Below, in pieces: positions 28,233 through 37,001 of a DNA stretch of 64,000 nt. Within the stretch, counting starts at the first letter, position 1, and the number at the start of each line of letters is the position of its first letter. Under the pieces are notes generated by a model. It searched no databases, had not been told where the DNA came from, and worked only from the letters and a program-made list of their open reading frames with translations. Position numbers and translations under genes: made by a program. This DNA is from Nocardia sp. MH4 (GTDB lineage Bacteria; Actinomycetota; Actinomycetes; Mycobacteriales; Mycobacteriaceae): assembly GCF_019266065.1 (NCBI RefSeq), contig NZ_LPNR01000099.1, positions 38,369 to 102,368 on the forward strand, in the 5' to 3' direction.

Positions 28233-29669
28233 ATGATCACTGCCCTCGCCACGGCACACGCCATCGCGACCGGCGACACGACCTCTTCGGCGGTCGTCTC
28301 CTCGGCGATAGCCGTTGCGCGGCAGCCTGATTCGGCCACGACGCTGGTGACCGTCACCGCTGAACGCGCCCGTCTCCAGGCCGCGGTCGGCGATCGCCGG
28401 GCGGCACGGGGCCTTCGGCGCAGTGTCCTCGACGGTGTGCCGATCGTGTGGAAGGACCTGTTCGATCTCCAGGGCACGGTCACGACGTGCGGTTCGGCCA
28501 GCCACCAGTACGACGAACCCGCCGCCGTCGACAGCCTGCTCGTGCGCCGGGCCCACGATCGGGGCCTGGTCACCCTCGGCAAGACCACCCTCAGCGAGTT
28601 CGCCTTCTCCGGCCTCGGCGTCAACACCCGCTTCGGCACCCCCACCAACCCCGTGGCCCCCGATCTGATCCCCGGCGGATCCTCGTCGGGGTCGGCCGTC
28701 GCCGTCGCCCGTGGCCTGGTCCCGCTGGCGGTCGGCACCGACACCTCGGGCTCCGTGCGCATCCCCGCCGCCCTCTGCGGAGTCCTCGGATTCCGCGCCA
28801 GCCCAGGGCGATACGGGCCGCACGACTTCGCGCCGCTGTCGCCGACTCTCGACAGCGTCGGTCTCTTCGCCACCACCGTCACCGACATCGCCGCCCTCGA
28901 CGGCCTATTGCTTCCATCAGGTTCCACGCCGTCACTCGGGTCGGCGCCCGTCGGCCAGGGGTTCGAGGGCCGGACAACGGGCCGGGAGCGTATCGCCGGT
29001 CATGGGAACGAATCCCTCAGAACGACAGCGGGATTCGACGCCGCGCGCCCGCTGCCGCCCCGGTTCGTCGTCCCGACCGGCGAATGGACCGACGACCTCG
29101 CGGCCCCGATCGCCGAGAACTTCGCCCGCACCGTCGCGCACCTGCGGGCCGCGGGAGCGGCCGTCGAGGTCCGCGCGCTCGCGTCCCTCGTGACCGCACA
29201 GCGACTGCTGGACGACCACGGCACGATCGTCGGCGCCGAGGCCCACCGCCTGCACGGCCACCGGCTTCGCTCGACGATGCCGATCGAACCGGCCACCCGC
29301 CGCCGTCTGGAAGCCAACGCCCACACGGCGACCACCATCGCCCCGGTGTACGCCGCGCTGCCCGGCCTGCGCGCCGACTTCGCCGCCGAACTCGGCGCCG
29401 CGACTCTCCTCTGCCCGACGATCCGCCGCCTGCCACCGCCGATCACCGACCTGCTCGCCGACCCGGATGCCTACGACACCGCCAACGCGACGATCCTGCG
29501 CACCACGATGCTGCTGAGCTACCTCGGCAGCTGCGGCATCAGCCTGCCCACCCCGTCCCGCCACCCGGGACACTCCGTCCTGCTCTCCAGACACGGCGGC
29601 GCCGACGGCGCGCTGCTGGCGGACGCCCTGTGGACCGAACGAGTCATGCACCGGCACCAGGATCACTAG
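28233..29669 (+). CDS. Amidase-signature hydrolase
   Basis: 478-residue amidase-signature enzyme. Catalytic Ser-cisSer-Lys triad: K74 (VPIVWKDLFD), the Ser cluster GGSSSGS (148-154) and nucleophile S174 (GTDTSGSVRIP). It would hydrolyse an amide to acid plus ammonia. The ATG at 28233 has AGGAAG before it; a frame to 28200 also exists. It diverges from the DUF1989 operon and probably works with it. The last ten codons form the first unit of a 38-bp tandem repeat that runs past the stop. Confidence 0.92.
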   Translation: MITALATAHAIATGDTTSSAVVSSAIAVARQPDSATTLVTVTAERARLQAAVGDRRAARGLRRSVLDGVPIVWKDLFDLQGTVTTCGSASHQYDEPAAVDSLLVRRAHDRGLVTLGKTTLSEFAFSGLGVNTRFGTPTNPVAPDLIPGGSSSGSAVAVARGLVPLAVGTDTSGSVRIPAALCGVLGFRASPGRYGPHDFAPLSPTLDSVGLFATTVTDIAALDGLLLPSGSTPSLGSAPVGQGFEGRTTGRERIAGHGNESLRTTAGFDAARPLPPRFVVPTGEWTDDLAAPIAENFARTVAHLRAAGAAVEVRALASLVTAQRLLDDHGTIVGAEAHRLHGHRLRSTMPIEPATRRRLEANAHTATTIAPVYAALPGLRADFAAELGAATLLCPTIRRLPPPITDLLADPDAYDTANATILRTTMLLSYLGSCGISLPTPSRHPGHSVLLSRHGGADGALLADALWTERVMHRHQDH

Positions 29670-29749
29670 CGGCCGAACGAGTCGCGCACTTGCGCTGGGA
29701 TCACCAGCGGTCGAACGAGTCGCGCACCTGCCTCGGGATCACCAGCGAC
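29636..29749 (+). repeat. Three tandem 38-bp repeats across the amidase stop codon
   Basis: Units at 29636-29673, 29674-29711 and 29712-29749 all begin CGAACGAGTC and contain GGATCAC(T/C)AGCG. Unit 1 is coding (stop TAG inside it) and units 2 and 3 are more alike. A degraded fourth start (CGAATCCTCG) follows. The rest of the gap to 29929 holds nothing I recognise except the ribosome site of the next gene. Confidence 0.85.
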
Positions 29750-29929
29750 CGAATCCTCGGTGGCGCAGTGGGGACCGCGGGTCGGCGGCTTGCCTGTGCA
29801 GGGGGTCGGCGCCGGTCCGGCGCACCGGGAACCGTGGGATTCGCGCCGGGGTGCGGTCGCGGCCGTACTCTCGAACGGACGCGTGTGGACGGGCCGCGGG
29901 TGGGTCCGGGTGAGTGGAGGAGGGCGGGC

Positions 29930-31222
29930 GTGAGGGTGCGCGACGGCGAGATCGATCGCCCGCTGTCACCGTCGGAGCGCTGGTTCTGGCTGGTCGATCA
30001 GCTGTCCCCGGCCAATTGCGTGGTCCGGCTGCGGGTGCGCGGCCCGATCGGCGGGTATCGCCTGGAGGACGCCGCGGCGGCGGTGGTCGCCGAATTCCCG
30101 TTGCTGCGGGTGGTCGTCGCGGACGGGCCCCGGTTCGTGCCCGCCGCCGACCCACATCTGCCGGTGCTGCATCGCATCGTCGGCGATCCGGACGAGTGGC
30201 GCACCGTCTTCGACGAGCAGCTCGCCACCCCGGTCGATCTCGCGACCACGCCCGGCAGGCTCATCGATCTGGCCTGGCGCCCAGGTACGTCCGACGAGCT
30301 GCACGACCTGATCCTGGTCTTCTCGCATGTCCTCGTCGACGGCCGTTCGATGGCCTCGCTCGGCTCCCGCATCCTCGCCGTCGCCTTCGGCGCGCCCGCG
30401 TCCGAGATCGTCCGGCCCCCGATCCCGGCCGCCGACGACCTGATCCCACCCGCGCACACCGGCCTGCTGCGGTGCCTGCGCACGAACCTCTCCGGCCAGC
30501 TCACCGCGACTCTGCGGCGCACCGTCGGCCTGCCCGGCACCCCGCCGCCGCTGCCCGCCCGGCGCACCCGCACCGTGCTGCGCACCCTCGAGGGCGACGA
30601 GCTGGCCGCGCTGCGCACCCGCTGTCATCGCGCGGACGTCACCGTCAACGCCGCGCTGACCGCCGCGCTGGCCCAAGCGCTGGGCGAGCTGAATCGCCCC
30701 CGTGGCTCCGGCATCGCCGCCATCGGCATCCCGGTCGACGTGCGGTCGCGCCTGCGTCCGCCGCCCGCCGACGACGAACCGGGCATGTTCACCGCCGTGG
30801 TCCCCACCTTCATCCCCTTCGGCCCGGAAAGCTCCCTCTGGGACGCGGCCGGCACCGCCAAAGCTCACCTGGCTCAGCGCCTGGACCGCCATGCCGACCT
30901 CACCGCGCTGGCCGCGATTCGCTACGGGTGCCCGCGCTCGCTCGAATCAGGCAGGCGCGCAGTCGAACTCGTCGACCGTCGCGCGCCATGGAACGTCACC
31001 CTGAGCAACCTCGGTCACCTCACCACCCCCGAAACCCCCGAGCCCCTGCCCATCACGGCCCTCACCGTCGCGGGCACCAACTCCTGCGCCAGCGCCCTCA
31101 CCGTCGCCGTGGCGACCCTGCACACCACCATGTCGATCACCTTCTGCTACGTCGACACGATGCTCGCGCGCTCCACCATCGAATCCCTCGCCGACCACAC
31201 CCTCGCCGCCGTCACCCGCTGA
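29930..31222 (+). CDS. PapA/condensation-superfamily acyltransferase
   Basis: 430-residue acyltransferase of the CoA-dependent/condensation superfamily, nearest to PapA5-like and WS/DGAT-like enzymes. The catalytic HxxxDG is intact as H133-VLV-DG (FSHVLVDGRSM), and a second conserved block is NVTLSNLGHL near the C-terminus. It would transfer an acyl group to an alcohol or amine. GTG start at 29930 follows TGGAGGAGGG. It converges on the beta-lactone synthetase-like gene with only 12 bp between stops, so it may finish or store that cluster's product (inference). Confidence 0.82.
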   Translation: MRVRDGEIDRPLSPSERWFWLVDQLSPANCVVRLRVRGPIGGYRLEDAAAAVVAEFPLLRVVVADGPRFVPAADPHLPVLHRIVGDPDEWRTVFDEQLATPVDLATTPGRLIDLAWRPGTSDELHDLILVFSHVLVDGRSMASLGSRILAVAFGAPASEIVRPPIPAADDLIPPAHTGLLRCLRTNLSGQLTATLRRTVGLPGTPPPLPARRTRTVLRTLEGDELAALRTRCHRADVTVNAALTAALAQALGELNRPRGSGIAAIGIPVDVRSRLRPPPADDEPGMFTAVVPTFIPFGPESSLWDAAGTAKAHLAQRLDRHADLTALAAIRYGCPRSLESGRRAVELVDRRAPWNVTLSNLGHLTTPETPEPLPITALTVAGTNSCASALTVAVATLHTTMSITFCYVDTMLARSTIESLADHTLAAVTR

Positions 31223-31234
31223 CACCCGGCGGAG

Positions 31235-32752
31235 CTAGCCGAGGTGGGCGCGCAGCCGGTCGCGGAGGGCGGCGCGGTCGGGTTTGTTCGTGCGGCCGCT
31301 GACCGGGATCTTGTCGACGATCACGATGTCGTCCGGAACGGCCGTGGTGTCGATGATCTGGGGCAGGCGGGTGCGCAGCAGCGCCGCGATGTCGCCCGCG
31401 TCCGGGTCGGCGACCACGGCGAGGACGATACGTTCATCACCGATCTCGTCGGGCAGGCCGACCATGATCGCCTCGCGGACCCCGGCGATCGCGGTGATCA
31501 CCGGCTCGTACAAGCCCGGGTAGATATTGGTCTTGCCGCGGATCATCATGTCCTTCTTGCGGCCGGTGAGCACGAGCTGCTCGCCGTCCCAGCGCGCCAG
31601 GTCGCCGGTGGCGACCTCGGTGAGCGGCTCGTCGCCGAGATAGCCGCGGCACAGATTCGGGCCTGCCAGGACGAGTTCACCGTCCGCGGCGATGCGCGCC
31701 CGCACGCCGGGGACGGGGGCGCCGAGCAGATCGCCCTCGTGGGCGAGCTTGGCGACGTCGTTGGTGACGGCGACCGGCAGGATCTCCGTCATCCCGTAGA
31801 TGGCGAGGAACTCGGTGCTGGGCAAGGATTTCCGCGCCCGCCGCAGCAGCGCCGAGGTGACGGGTGCCCCACCGAGGGCGACCTGGCGCAGGTTCGTCGG
31901 TGCGGTGATCTCGCCCGCCTCGAGCGCGTCGAGCGCGACGGCCAGGTCGGCGGGGGTGTAGAAGGCGTGGGTGGCGCTGCGCAGCTGGTGGGTGAACCGC
32001 ACCGGGTCGATGTGGGTGCCGAAGCGTGGATACGGCGGCATCGCCCAGCGCGCGCCCGCCATCAGCGCGGGCAGCCCCATCATCAGCTGCTCGGTGTGCA
32101 GGAACGCGCCGGGGGCCAGACTCGTCCGCCCGCCCATCGCCGCCAGCCCGGCGCCGAGCGAAGCACGGGTGTGTACAACGGCTTTCGGGTCATCGGTGGT
32201 CCCGGAGGTGAACACGATCAGCGCGGCCGCCTCGGGATCGGCGGGCGCCGCGGCGGGCCCGGCCGCCTTACCGGTGAAGCGGCGCAGGGGAATCGAGCCT
32301 GCGGGCACGCCGGGCAGCCACGCGCCGCTGTGGATGTGCCGCACGTCCAGCGCACCGAAGCGCGGCAGGCTCAGCCCCCGCCGACGCCCGAAGCCGGCGA
32401 GCGGGCCGCTCACCGCGTACAGCAGCGATTCTGTGGCCGCCCAGGTCGGTTCGACCAGGGCCACCCGCTGGGCGAACAGCTCGGGCCCGATGCCCGGGTC
32501 GACGAACACGATGGTGCCGCCCGCGGCGATCACGCCGAAGATCAAGGTCACCGAGGCCACGCTCGGGCGGATCGAGAACAGCATCCGGTCGCCGGGCGCG
32601 AACCCGGTCGCGCCCAGATTGGCCGCGACCCGATCGACGCTGTCGACGAGCTCGCGATAGGTCAGCGCGCGCTGACCGACCGTGCCGAGGGCCGAGGCGT
32701 CGGGAATGCGATCGGCCTGCATCGCCAGGTGAGCGAGGAAATCGGCGGTCAT
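31235..32752 (-). CDS. nltC: Beta-lactone synthetase-like adenylate-forming enzyme (OleC/NltC-like)
   Basis: 505-residue class I adenylate-forming enzyme. ATP motif FTSGTTDDPKAVVHT, motif YGMTEILPV, TGDLARWD and catalytic Lys in GRTNKPDRAAL are present. The segment IVFVDPGIGPELFAQRV and the overall neighbourhood point to the OleC/NltC group, which converts 2-alkyl-3-hydroxy acids to beta-lactones, rather than a plain acyl-CoA ligase. ATG at 32752 overlaps the glycosyltransferase stop. A fatty acyl-CoA/AMP ligase is the alternative. Confidence 0.78.
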   Translation of the reverse strand: MTADFLAHLAMQADRIPDASALGTVGQRALTYRELVDSVDRVAANLGATGFAPGDRMLFSIRPSVASVTLIFGVIAAGGTIVFVDPGIGPELFAQRVALVEPTWAATESLLYAVSGPLAGFGRRRGLSLPRFGALDVRHIHSGAWLPGVPAGSIPLRRFTGKAAGPAAAPADPEAAALIVFTSGTTDDPKAVVHTRASLGAGLAAMGGRTSLAPGAFLHTEQLMMGLPALMAGARWAMPPYPRFGTHIDPVRFTHQLRSATHAFYTPADLAVALDALEAGEITAPTNLRQVALGGAPVTSALLRRARKSLPSTEFLAIYGMTEILPVAVTNDVAKLAHEGDLLGAPVPGVRARIAADGELVLAGPNLCRGYLGDEPLTEVATGDLARWDGEQLVLTGRKKDMMIRGKTNIYPGLYEPVITAIAGVREAIMVGLPDEIGDERIVLAVVADPDAGDIAALLRTRLPQIIDTTAVPDDIVIVDKIPVSGRTNKPDRAALRDRLRAHLG

Positions 32753-33501
32753 CGGATATCGACGATGTCGGGCCGGTAGCGGTGGTCGGCGTACCAGGCC
32801 AGTGTCTTGCGGATGCCCCACGCGCGCACCCGCCGGTTCGAGCCGTACACCCGCACGTCACGGCGCAATCCGTAGTCGGTGGTGATCGTGCGCACGGCAT
32901 TGACCAGCGCCCGGTCCTCGTGCAGGTCCTCGATGGCGGTGCGCGGGAATCCGCCTGCGGCCGTGTACAACTCGGCTGTGATCGCCATATTGCAGCCGGG
33001 CGTCATCACGTACGGGCCCAGATACTTCGGGTCGCGATTGCCCGAGCGCACCTTCCCGAAGGCCGAGGCCACCTCGAGTGCGACCCGGATGATCGTGCGG
33101 TCCCGCCACGACACCCCTTCGTCGGTCCGGGGAATCAGCTGCCCGCTGATCAGTCGCAGCCCCGCGTCGAACCCGGCGTTGATCCGCTGGGTCCAGTCGG
33201 GCGCGGGCAGGCAATCGGCGTCGGTCCGGGCGAGCCGGGTCGCGCCCCGCGCGATCGCGTACCGCATTCCGGTGTCGGCGGCGGCGCCGGTGCCCTTCTG
33301 CGCTTCGCTGATCACCTCGATCGCGGGAACCGGATGCGCGGCCGCGAACGCCCGCACGATGTCGGCGGTGCCGTCGGCCGAATTGTTGTCGACCACGACC
33401 ACGCGGAAGTCGGTATCACGTTGCGCGGCAACGGCAGTCAGCGTCGCGTCGATCCCGCGCGCTTCGTCGAAGGCGGGGATCACGACCCACAGCCCGCTCA
33501 C
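32749..33501 (-). CDS. Family 2 glycosyltransferase
   Basis: 250-residue GT-A fold glycosyltransferase: WVVIPAFDEARGI at the N-terminus, VVDNNSADGT nucleotide site, and the metal-binding DADC (ARTDADCLPAPDW). No membrane helix is clear. It overlaps both neighbours by 4 bp inside the nlt-like operon, so it is part of that pathway's transcript. It may glycosylate the lipid product, a step not part of the known olefin/beta-lactone core. Confidence 0.88.
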   Translation of the reverse strand: MSGLWVVIPAFDEARGIDATLTAVAAQRDTDFRVVVVDNNSADGTADIVRAFAAAHPVPAIEVISEAQKGTGAAADTGMRYAIARGATRLARTDADCLPAPDWTQRINAGFDAGLRLISGQLIPRTDEGVSWRDRTIIRVALEVASAFGKVRSGNRDPKYLGPYVMTPGCNMAITAELYTAAGGFPRTAIEDLHEDRALVNAVRTITTDYGLRRDVRVYGSNRRVRAWGIRKTLAWYADHRYRPDIVDIR

Positions 33502-34517
33502 CGCCGCGCCACCAACCGGTCGAGACCACCGATCTCGGTGACCCAGTCGTAAAAGCGATCCAGCCCCTCCGCGAACGGCACGGTCGGTCGGTAGCCGAGT
33601 TCGCCCTCGGCGCGCGAGAGATCATAGGTCGCCGACCGGGTGACCAGCGCGACCGCGTAGCGCGACAGCGGGGGAGTCCACCGCCGCGCGACCGCCGGAA
33701 TCCGCCACACCGTCTCGATCGCCGCCAGCGCCCCGCCGAGTACCGGCGCGGGCACGACCACGCTCGGCGCGGACAACCCGAACCGCCGCGCCACCGCGGC
33801 CATCGTCGGCCACACCGCCACCGGCTCGGCATCGGCGACGAAATAGGCGCGCCCGCCGACCTTCTCGGCCGCGAGCGCCAGCTCCACCGCCTGCACCAGA
33901 TGATCGATGTAGCACAGCGACGCGCGCACCTCGCGGCCGCCGGACAGGTCGGGCAGGCGTCCCGCCCGCAATTTCGCCAGGATCTGCACGATCGGCCCGT
34001 GTCGATCCCCGGGCCCCCAGACGGCGCGTGGCCGCAGCGAGCACGTCGTGAAGGTCGGCGTATCGGCCGCCAGCACCAGCTGTTCGGCGACCGCCTTGGT
34101 CTCGCAGTAGCTGTTGAGGAATCGCGCCGGGTACGGCACCGACTCGTCGATCCCCAGCTGATCACCGCCGTCGGGCGCCATCAGCGCGCTGGGACTGCCG
34201 ATGAACACGAAGCGCTCGACTCCGGCCGCGGCGGCCTCCTGCATCAGCCGATCGGTCCCCGCGACATTGACCGCGAAGAACTCCGCGGGCCGTCCGAACT
34301 CGCCGAGCAGCGCCGCGGCGTGCACGACGGCCGTCACCCCGGAGACCGCGCGGGCCAGCGCCGCCGTGTCCGCGAGATCGGCCACCGCCACCTCGGCGCC
34401 CGCCGGGGCCGTGGCGGGGTCGCGGACCATTGCCCTGACCGTGACGCCGCGCGCCAGCAGGCCGCGCACGATCGCCCCGCCGACGAACCCGCTCGCCCCC
34501 GTCACCAGCACAGTCAT
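33498..34517 (-). CDS. nltD: NAD(P)-dependent 3-beta-HSD-type reductase (OleD/NltD-like)
   Basis: 339-residue extended short-chain dehydrogenase. Rossmann motif TGASGFVGG at 6-14 and catalytic YxxxK (SYCETKAVAEQ), with Ser in FIGSPSALM. OleD/NltD reduce the beta-keto acid made by the thiolase to the beta-hydroxy acid consumed by the beta-lactone synthetase. Placement between a thiolase pair and an OleC-like ligase fits exactly. The stop region overlaps the glycosyltransferase start (ATGA). Confidence 0.82.
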   Translation of the reverse strand: MTVLVTGASGFVGGAIVRGLLARGVTVRAMVRDPATAPAGAEVAVADLADTAALARAVSGVTAVVHAAALLGEFGRPAEFFAVNVAGTDRLMQEAAAAGVERFVFIGSPSALMAPDGGDQLGIDESVPYPARFLNSYCETKAVAEQLVLAADTPTFTTCSLRPRAVWGPGDRHGPIVQILAKLRAGRLPDLSGGREVRASLCYIDHLVQAVELALAAEKVGGRAYFVADAEPVAVWPTMAAVARRFGLSAPSVVVPAPVLGGALAAIETVWRIPAVARRWTPPLSRYAVALVTRSATYDLSRAEGELGYRPTVPFAEGLDRFYDWVTEIGGLDRLVARR

Positions 34518-34598
34518 CGCGTCACCCTACGACGTGGACCCGGCCCGACCGCCGGGGCGCACCGGTCCCGGCGGTCGCGCGCCGCTGCCCACGCCGAT

Positions 34599-34973
34599 TC
34601 ACCGATCGGCCTCGCCCAGTGTCTTCCACCAGGTCGCACCGAGCAGCATCGTCATCGCGGCGGCCCGGCCGGGCCCGATCCCGTGCTCGGCGGCCACCCG
34701 CCGCGCGGCTGGGATCTGGGCGAGGTGCGCGCCGACGCTGAGCGCCAGATCGATCCAGAACGCCAGCTTCGCCAGGCGGGAACGGAACGGCCGCACGATC
34801 CCGAGGATCACGTAGGCCCAGCCGAGCACCGGCACCGTCCGCAGGGCGAGCACTGTCGTCGCGTTCGGGGCGCTCGCCGTCGCCGCGCGATGGCGCGCCT
34901 GAGTCTGCTGCGGTGCCGTCACCGTCCACCTCTCCTTGTTCGCGTTCGCTGTCGACGCGGCGTGTGTGGTCAT
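34599..34973 (-). CDS. Small membrane protein of the nlt-like operon
   Basis: 124-residue hypothetical protein with two or three likely membrane-associated helices (TTVLALRTVPVLGWAYVILG, LAFWIDLALSVGAHLAQI, AAAMTMLLGATWW). The ATG at 34973 overlaps the stop of the thiolase-like gene. A GTG at 34922 has a better ribosome site (AAGGAGAGG, 7 nt) and would give 107 residues, so the start is uncertain. Role unknown; perhaps holds the pathway at the membrane. Confidence 0.7.
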   Translation of the reverse strand: MTTHAASTANANKERWTVTAPQQTQARHRAATASAPNATTVLALRTVPVLGWAYVILGIVRPFRSRLAKLAFWIDLALSVGAHLAQIPAARRVAAEHGIGPGRAAAMTMLLGATWWKTLGEADR

Positions 34974-35839
34974 CACCGGACCCCGGGCCCGCGGTAGGTC
35001 ACCGCGGCTGCCGTCGGCCCGCCGTCGGCGGCCACGAACAGCAGCGGCTGATCCGTGCGTCCGGCCTCGCGGGCCGCCACGTAGGCGGCCGTGAGCGCGG
35101 AAGTGTGCGCGTCACCGGCGAAGTCGTCGGTCACCAGCGCGGCGACGCCGAGTTCGGCGGCCAGTGCCGTGGCGAATTCGGGCGTCGGCTTGCCGCACAC
35201 GAGGACCACGCGCTCGGCCTCGATGTCGTCGGCAGCCAATGCTTCCCGGGCCGCCGCGGTCGCGTGCTCGACGAGTTCCGCTGTGCCGGTGTCGAGTTCG
35301 ACGGTCAATGCCGACCGTCCGGTGGCGCCCATCGCCGAGAGCGTCACGTAGCCCTGCGGATCGGGCAGCGCGTCACCGGCACTCACGTGCACGCCGCCGA
35401 AACCGATGGCGGTGGCGGAATTCTCGAGCACCAGTGCCGCCCCGACCGGCTCGAACGGGAAGTCCGCGTCGGCGCGCATCGACGGATGCGCGTCGCCGGA
35501 GACGACGACCACGTGCCCGGCGGGCAGGTCGGCCAGCAGCGACGCGGCCACGCCGACCGCGTTGACCAGGCCGCAGGCGCCGTTCATCAGGTCGAACGAC
35601 AGGCAGGGCACGTCGCCGGGCCGGTACTCGAGGCCGATGCCCGCCGCCTGCTGGATGAGCGCGGCCACCGCCGGTTCGACGAGGTTCGCGTCGCGGTAGA
35701 CCCCGACGTTGATCAGCGCGTCGACCTGGTCCGGCGGACAGCCCGCACCGGTCAGCGCGGCCCGCGCGGCGGCGGCCGCCTGACCCACCGAGCTGACGCC
35801 ACCGGTCTGCGTGACGGCCGAAGAAATGATGATTCCCAT
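34973..35839 (-). CDS. Degenerate thiolase-fold (OleA/KAS III-like) subunit
   Basis: 288 residues, shorter than the ~350 usual for KAS III/OleA. The fold is recognisable (SFDLMNGACGLVNAV, VVVVSGDAHPSM). The position of the catalytic Cys is Ala88 with Cys shifted to 89, and neither the catalytic His block nor the GNTAS-type Asn block is present (GDAHTS instead). It probably forms a heterodimer with the intact thiolase encoded 6 bp upstream, as the two OleA-like proteins of the nocardiolactone pathway are reported to do. Confidence 0.8.
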   Translation of the reverse strand: MGIIISSAVTQTGGVSSVGQAAAAARAALTGAGCPPDQVDALINVGVYRDANLVEPAVAALIQQAAGIGLEYRPGDVPCLSFDLMNGACGLVNAVGVAASLLADLPAGHVVVVSGDAHPSMRADADFPFEPVGAALVLENSATAIGFGGVHVSAGDALPDPQGYVTLSAMGATGRSALTVELDTGTAELVEHATAAAREALAADDIEAERVVLVCGKPTPEFATALAAELGVAALVTDDFAGDAHTSALTAAYVAAREAGRTDQPLLFVAADGGPTAAAVTYRGPGVR

Positions 35840-35845
35840 ACTGTC

Positions 35846-36889
35846 CTATACCCGCAGATCGCCGATTGTCACCGACAAGAACCCGGCGACCACGCCCGAC
35901 GCGGCGGGCACCAGCAGCACTTTGGACCCCGGCGCGATCCGGCCCTGCCGCAGTGCGTCGTGCAGCACCACGAAGTGCGAGGTCGAGGCGGTGTTGCCGA
36001 AGCGATCCAGCACCGCCAGCTTCGGCGGCATCGGTGAGTCGAACTCGCGCTCGGCGATCTTGTCGATCAATTCCACGGCGGGACCGCTGAATTGATGATG
36101 GATCAGATAGTCGTAGCCCTCGGCGGCGAAGTCGGAACCACGGGCGGCCAGGAACTCGCGCTGCCGCGAGGTCCACAGCAGATACCGCGACTCGTTGTGC
36201 ATCGCGCGATTATCGGTGTAGAGCGCGACGCCGGGGCCCTGATCGCTCGGCATGCCCAGGCACAGTTTCGCGAAGGCGGCGCTGGTGTTGAGCTCCACGT
36301 AGTCCAGGCCGGGGCCGTCGGTGGCGTCGAGGACCACGGCCGCGCCCGCGTCGCCGACGGTCAGCGAGGCGAACTGCGGGTCGTACTTCTGCGAGATCTC
36401 GCGCACCGCGGTATCGGAGATCGGGGTGATGCACTCGCCGGAGACCACCATGCCCCTGCGGACCGCGCCGGAGCGAATCATCCGGTCCAGCAGCAGGACT
36501 CCGGTCATCATCCCGGCGCAGGCGTTGGACACGTCGAAGTGGATGGCCCGGTTCGCCCCCAGCGCGGTGCGCAGCATCAGCGCGAACGACGGCTCGAGGC
36601 AGAAGTCCTCGCCCCGGGTGCGGGTGATCGAGCAGGAGATGATCACCTCCAGTTCGGCGGCCTCGTAGCGGGAGTTCGCCAGCGCCTCTCGGGCGGCGGC
36701 CAGCGCGATGCTGAACGAGTCCTCCGGCCTGCCCTGCGCGTCGACGCCGCGCACCCGCCGCGCCGCCACCCCGCTGACCTTCTCCAGATCCAGCGGCGCG
36801 TCGATGGCCAGCCGGCTCATCAGCTCCGCCGTGGTCACCTCGCGGGCGGGCAGATACGCGCCGACGGCCTCGATTGTGGATTTCACCAT
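35846..36889 (-). CDS. OleA-like thiolase (KAS III family), catalytic subunit
   Basis: 347-residue thiolase-superfamily enzyme expected to join two fatty acyl-CoAs head to head into a beta-keto acid. Catalytic Cys124 (DVSNACAGMM), His264/265 (YLIHHQFS) and Asn299 (RFGNTAST) are all present. ATG at 36889 is chosen (CGGAAG upstream); a GTG at 36901 would add four residues. It is the first gene of a six-gene minus-strand operon down to 31235 and diverges from the P450. Confidence 0.87.
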   Translation of the reverse strand: MVKSTIEAVGAYLPAREVTTAELMSRLAIDAPLDLEKVSGVAARRVRGVDAQGRPEDSFSIALAAAREALANSRYEAAELEVIISCSITRTRGEDFCLEPSFALMLRTALGANRAIHFDVSNACAGMMTGVLLLDRMIRSGAVRRGMVVSGECITPISDTAVREISQKYDPQFASLTVGDAGAAVVLDATDGPGLDYVELNTSAAFAKLCLGMPSDQGPGVALYTDNRAMHNESRYLLWTSRQREFLAARGSDFAAEGYDYLIHHQFSGPAVELIDKIAEREFDSPMPPKLAVLDRFGNTASTSHFVVLHDALRQGRIAPGSKVLLVPAASGVVAGFLSVTIGDLRV

Positions 36890-36964
36890 GTGCTTGTTCA
36901 CTTCCGAATATCGCGCGATGCACAGTCCTCCATCAGCGCATCTCGCCGATCCTAGTCACAGACC

Positions 36965-36993
36965 TTCACTATTCGGTCTCGCTCAACTAGATT
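36965..36993 (+). promoter_or_regulatory. Candidate promoter of the P450 gene (leaderless)
   Basis: TTCACT and TAGATT are separated by 17 bp, and TAGATT ends 8 bp before the GTG at 37002, so transcription would begin at or near the start codon. There is no ribosome site before that GTG, which fits a leaderless mRNA. Confidence 0.45.
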
Positions 36994-37001
36994 GTGCCGG
37001 G

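Noticed and set aside
29636..29749. Possible CRISPR array
   Set aside because: The 38-bp units are contiguous with no spacers, and no cas genes are present.
28448..29929. Long plus-strand frame running from inside the amidase into the acyltransferase
   Set aside because: Only the part from the GTG at 29930 resembles a protein family; the upstream part is an out-of-frame reading of the amidase and the repeat region.
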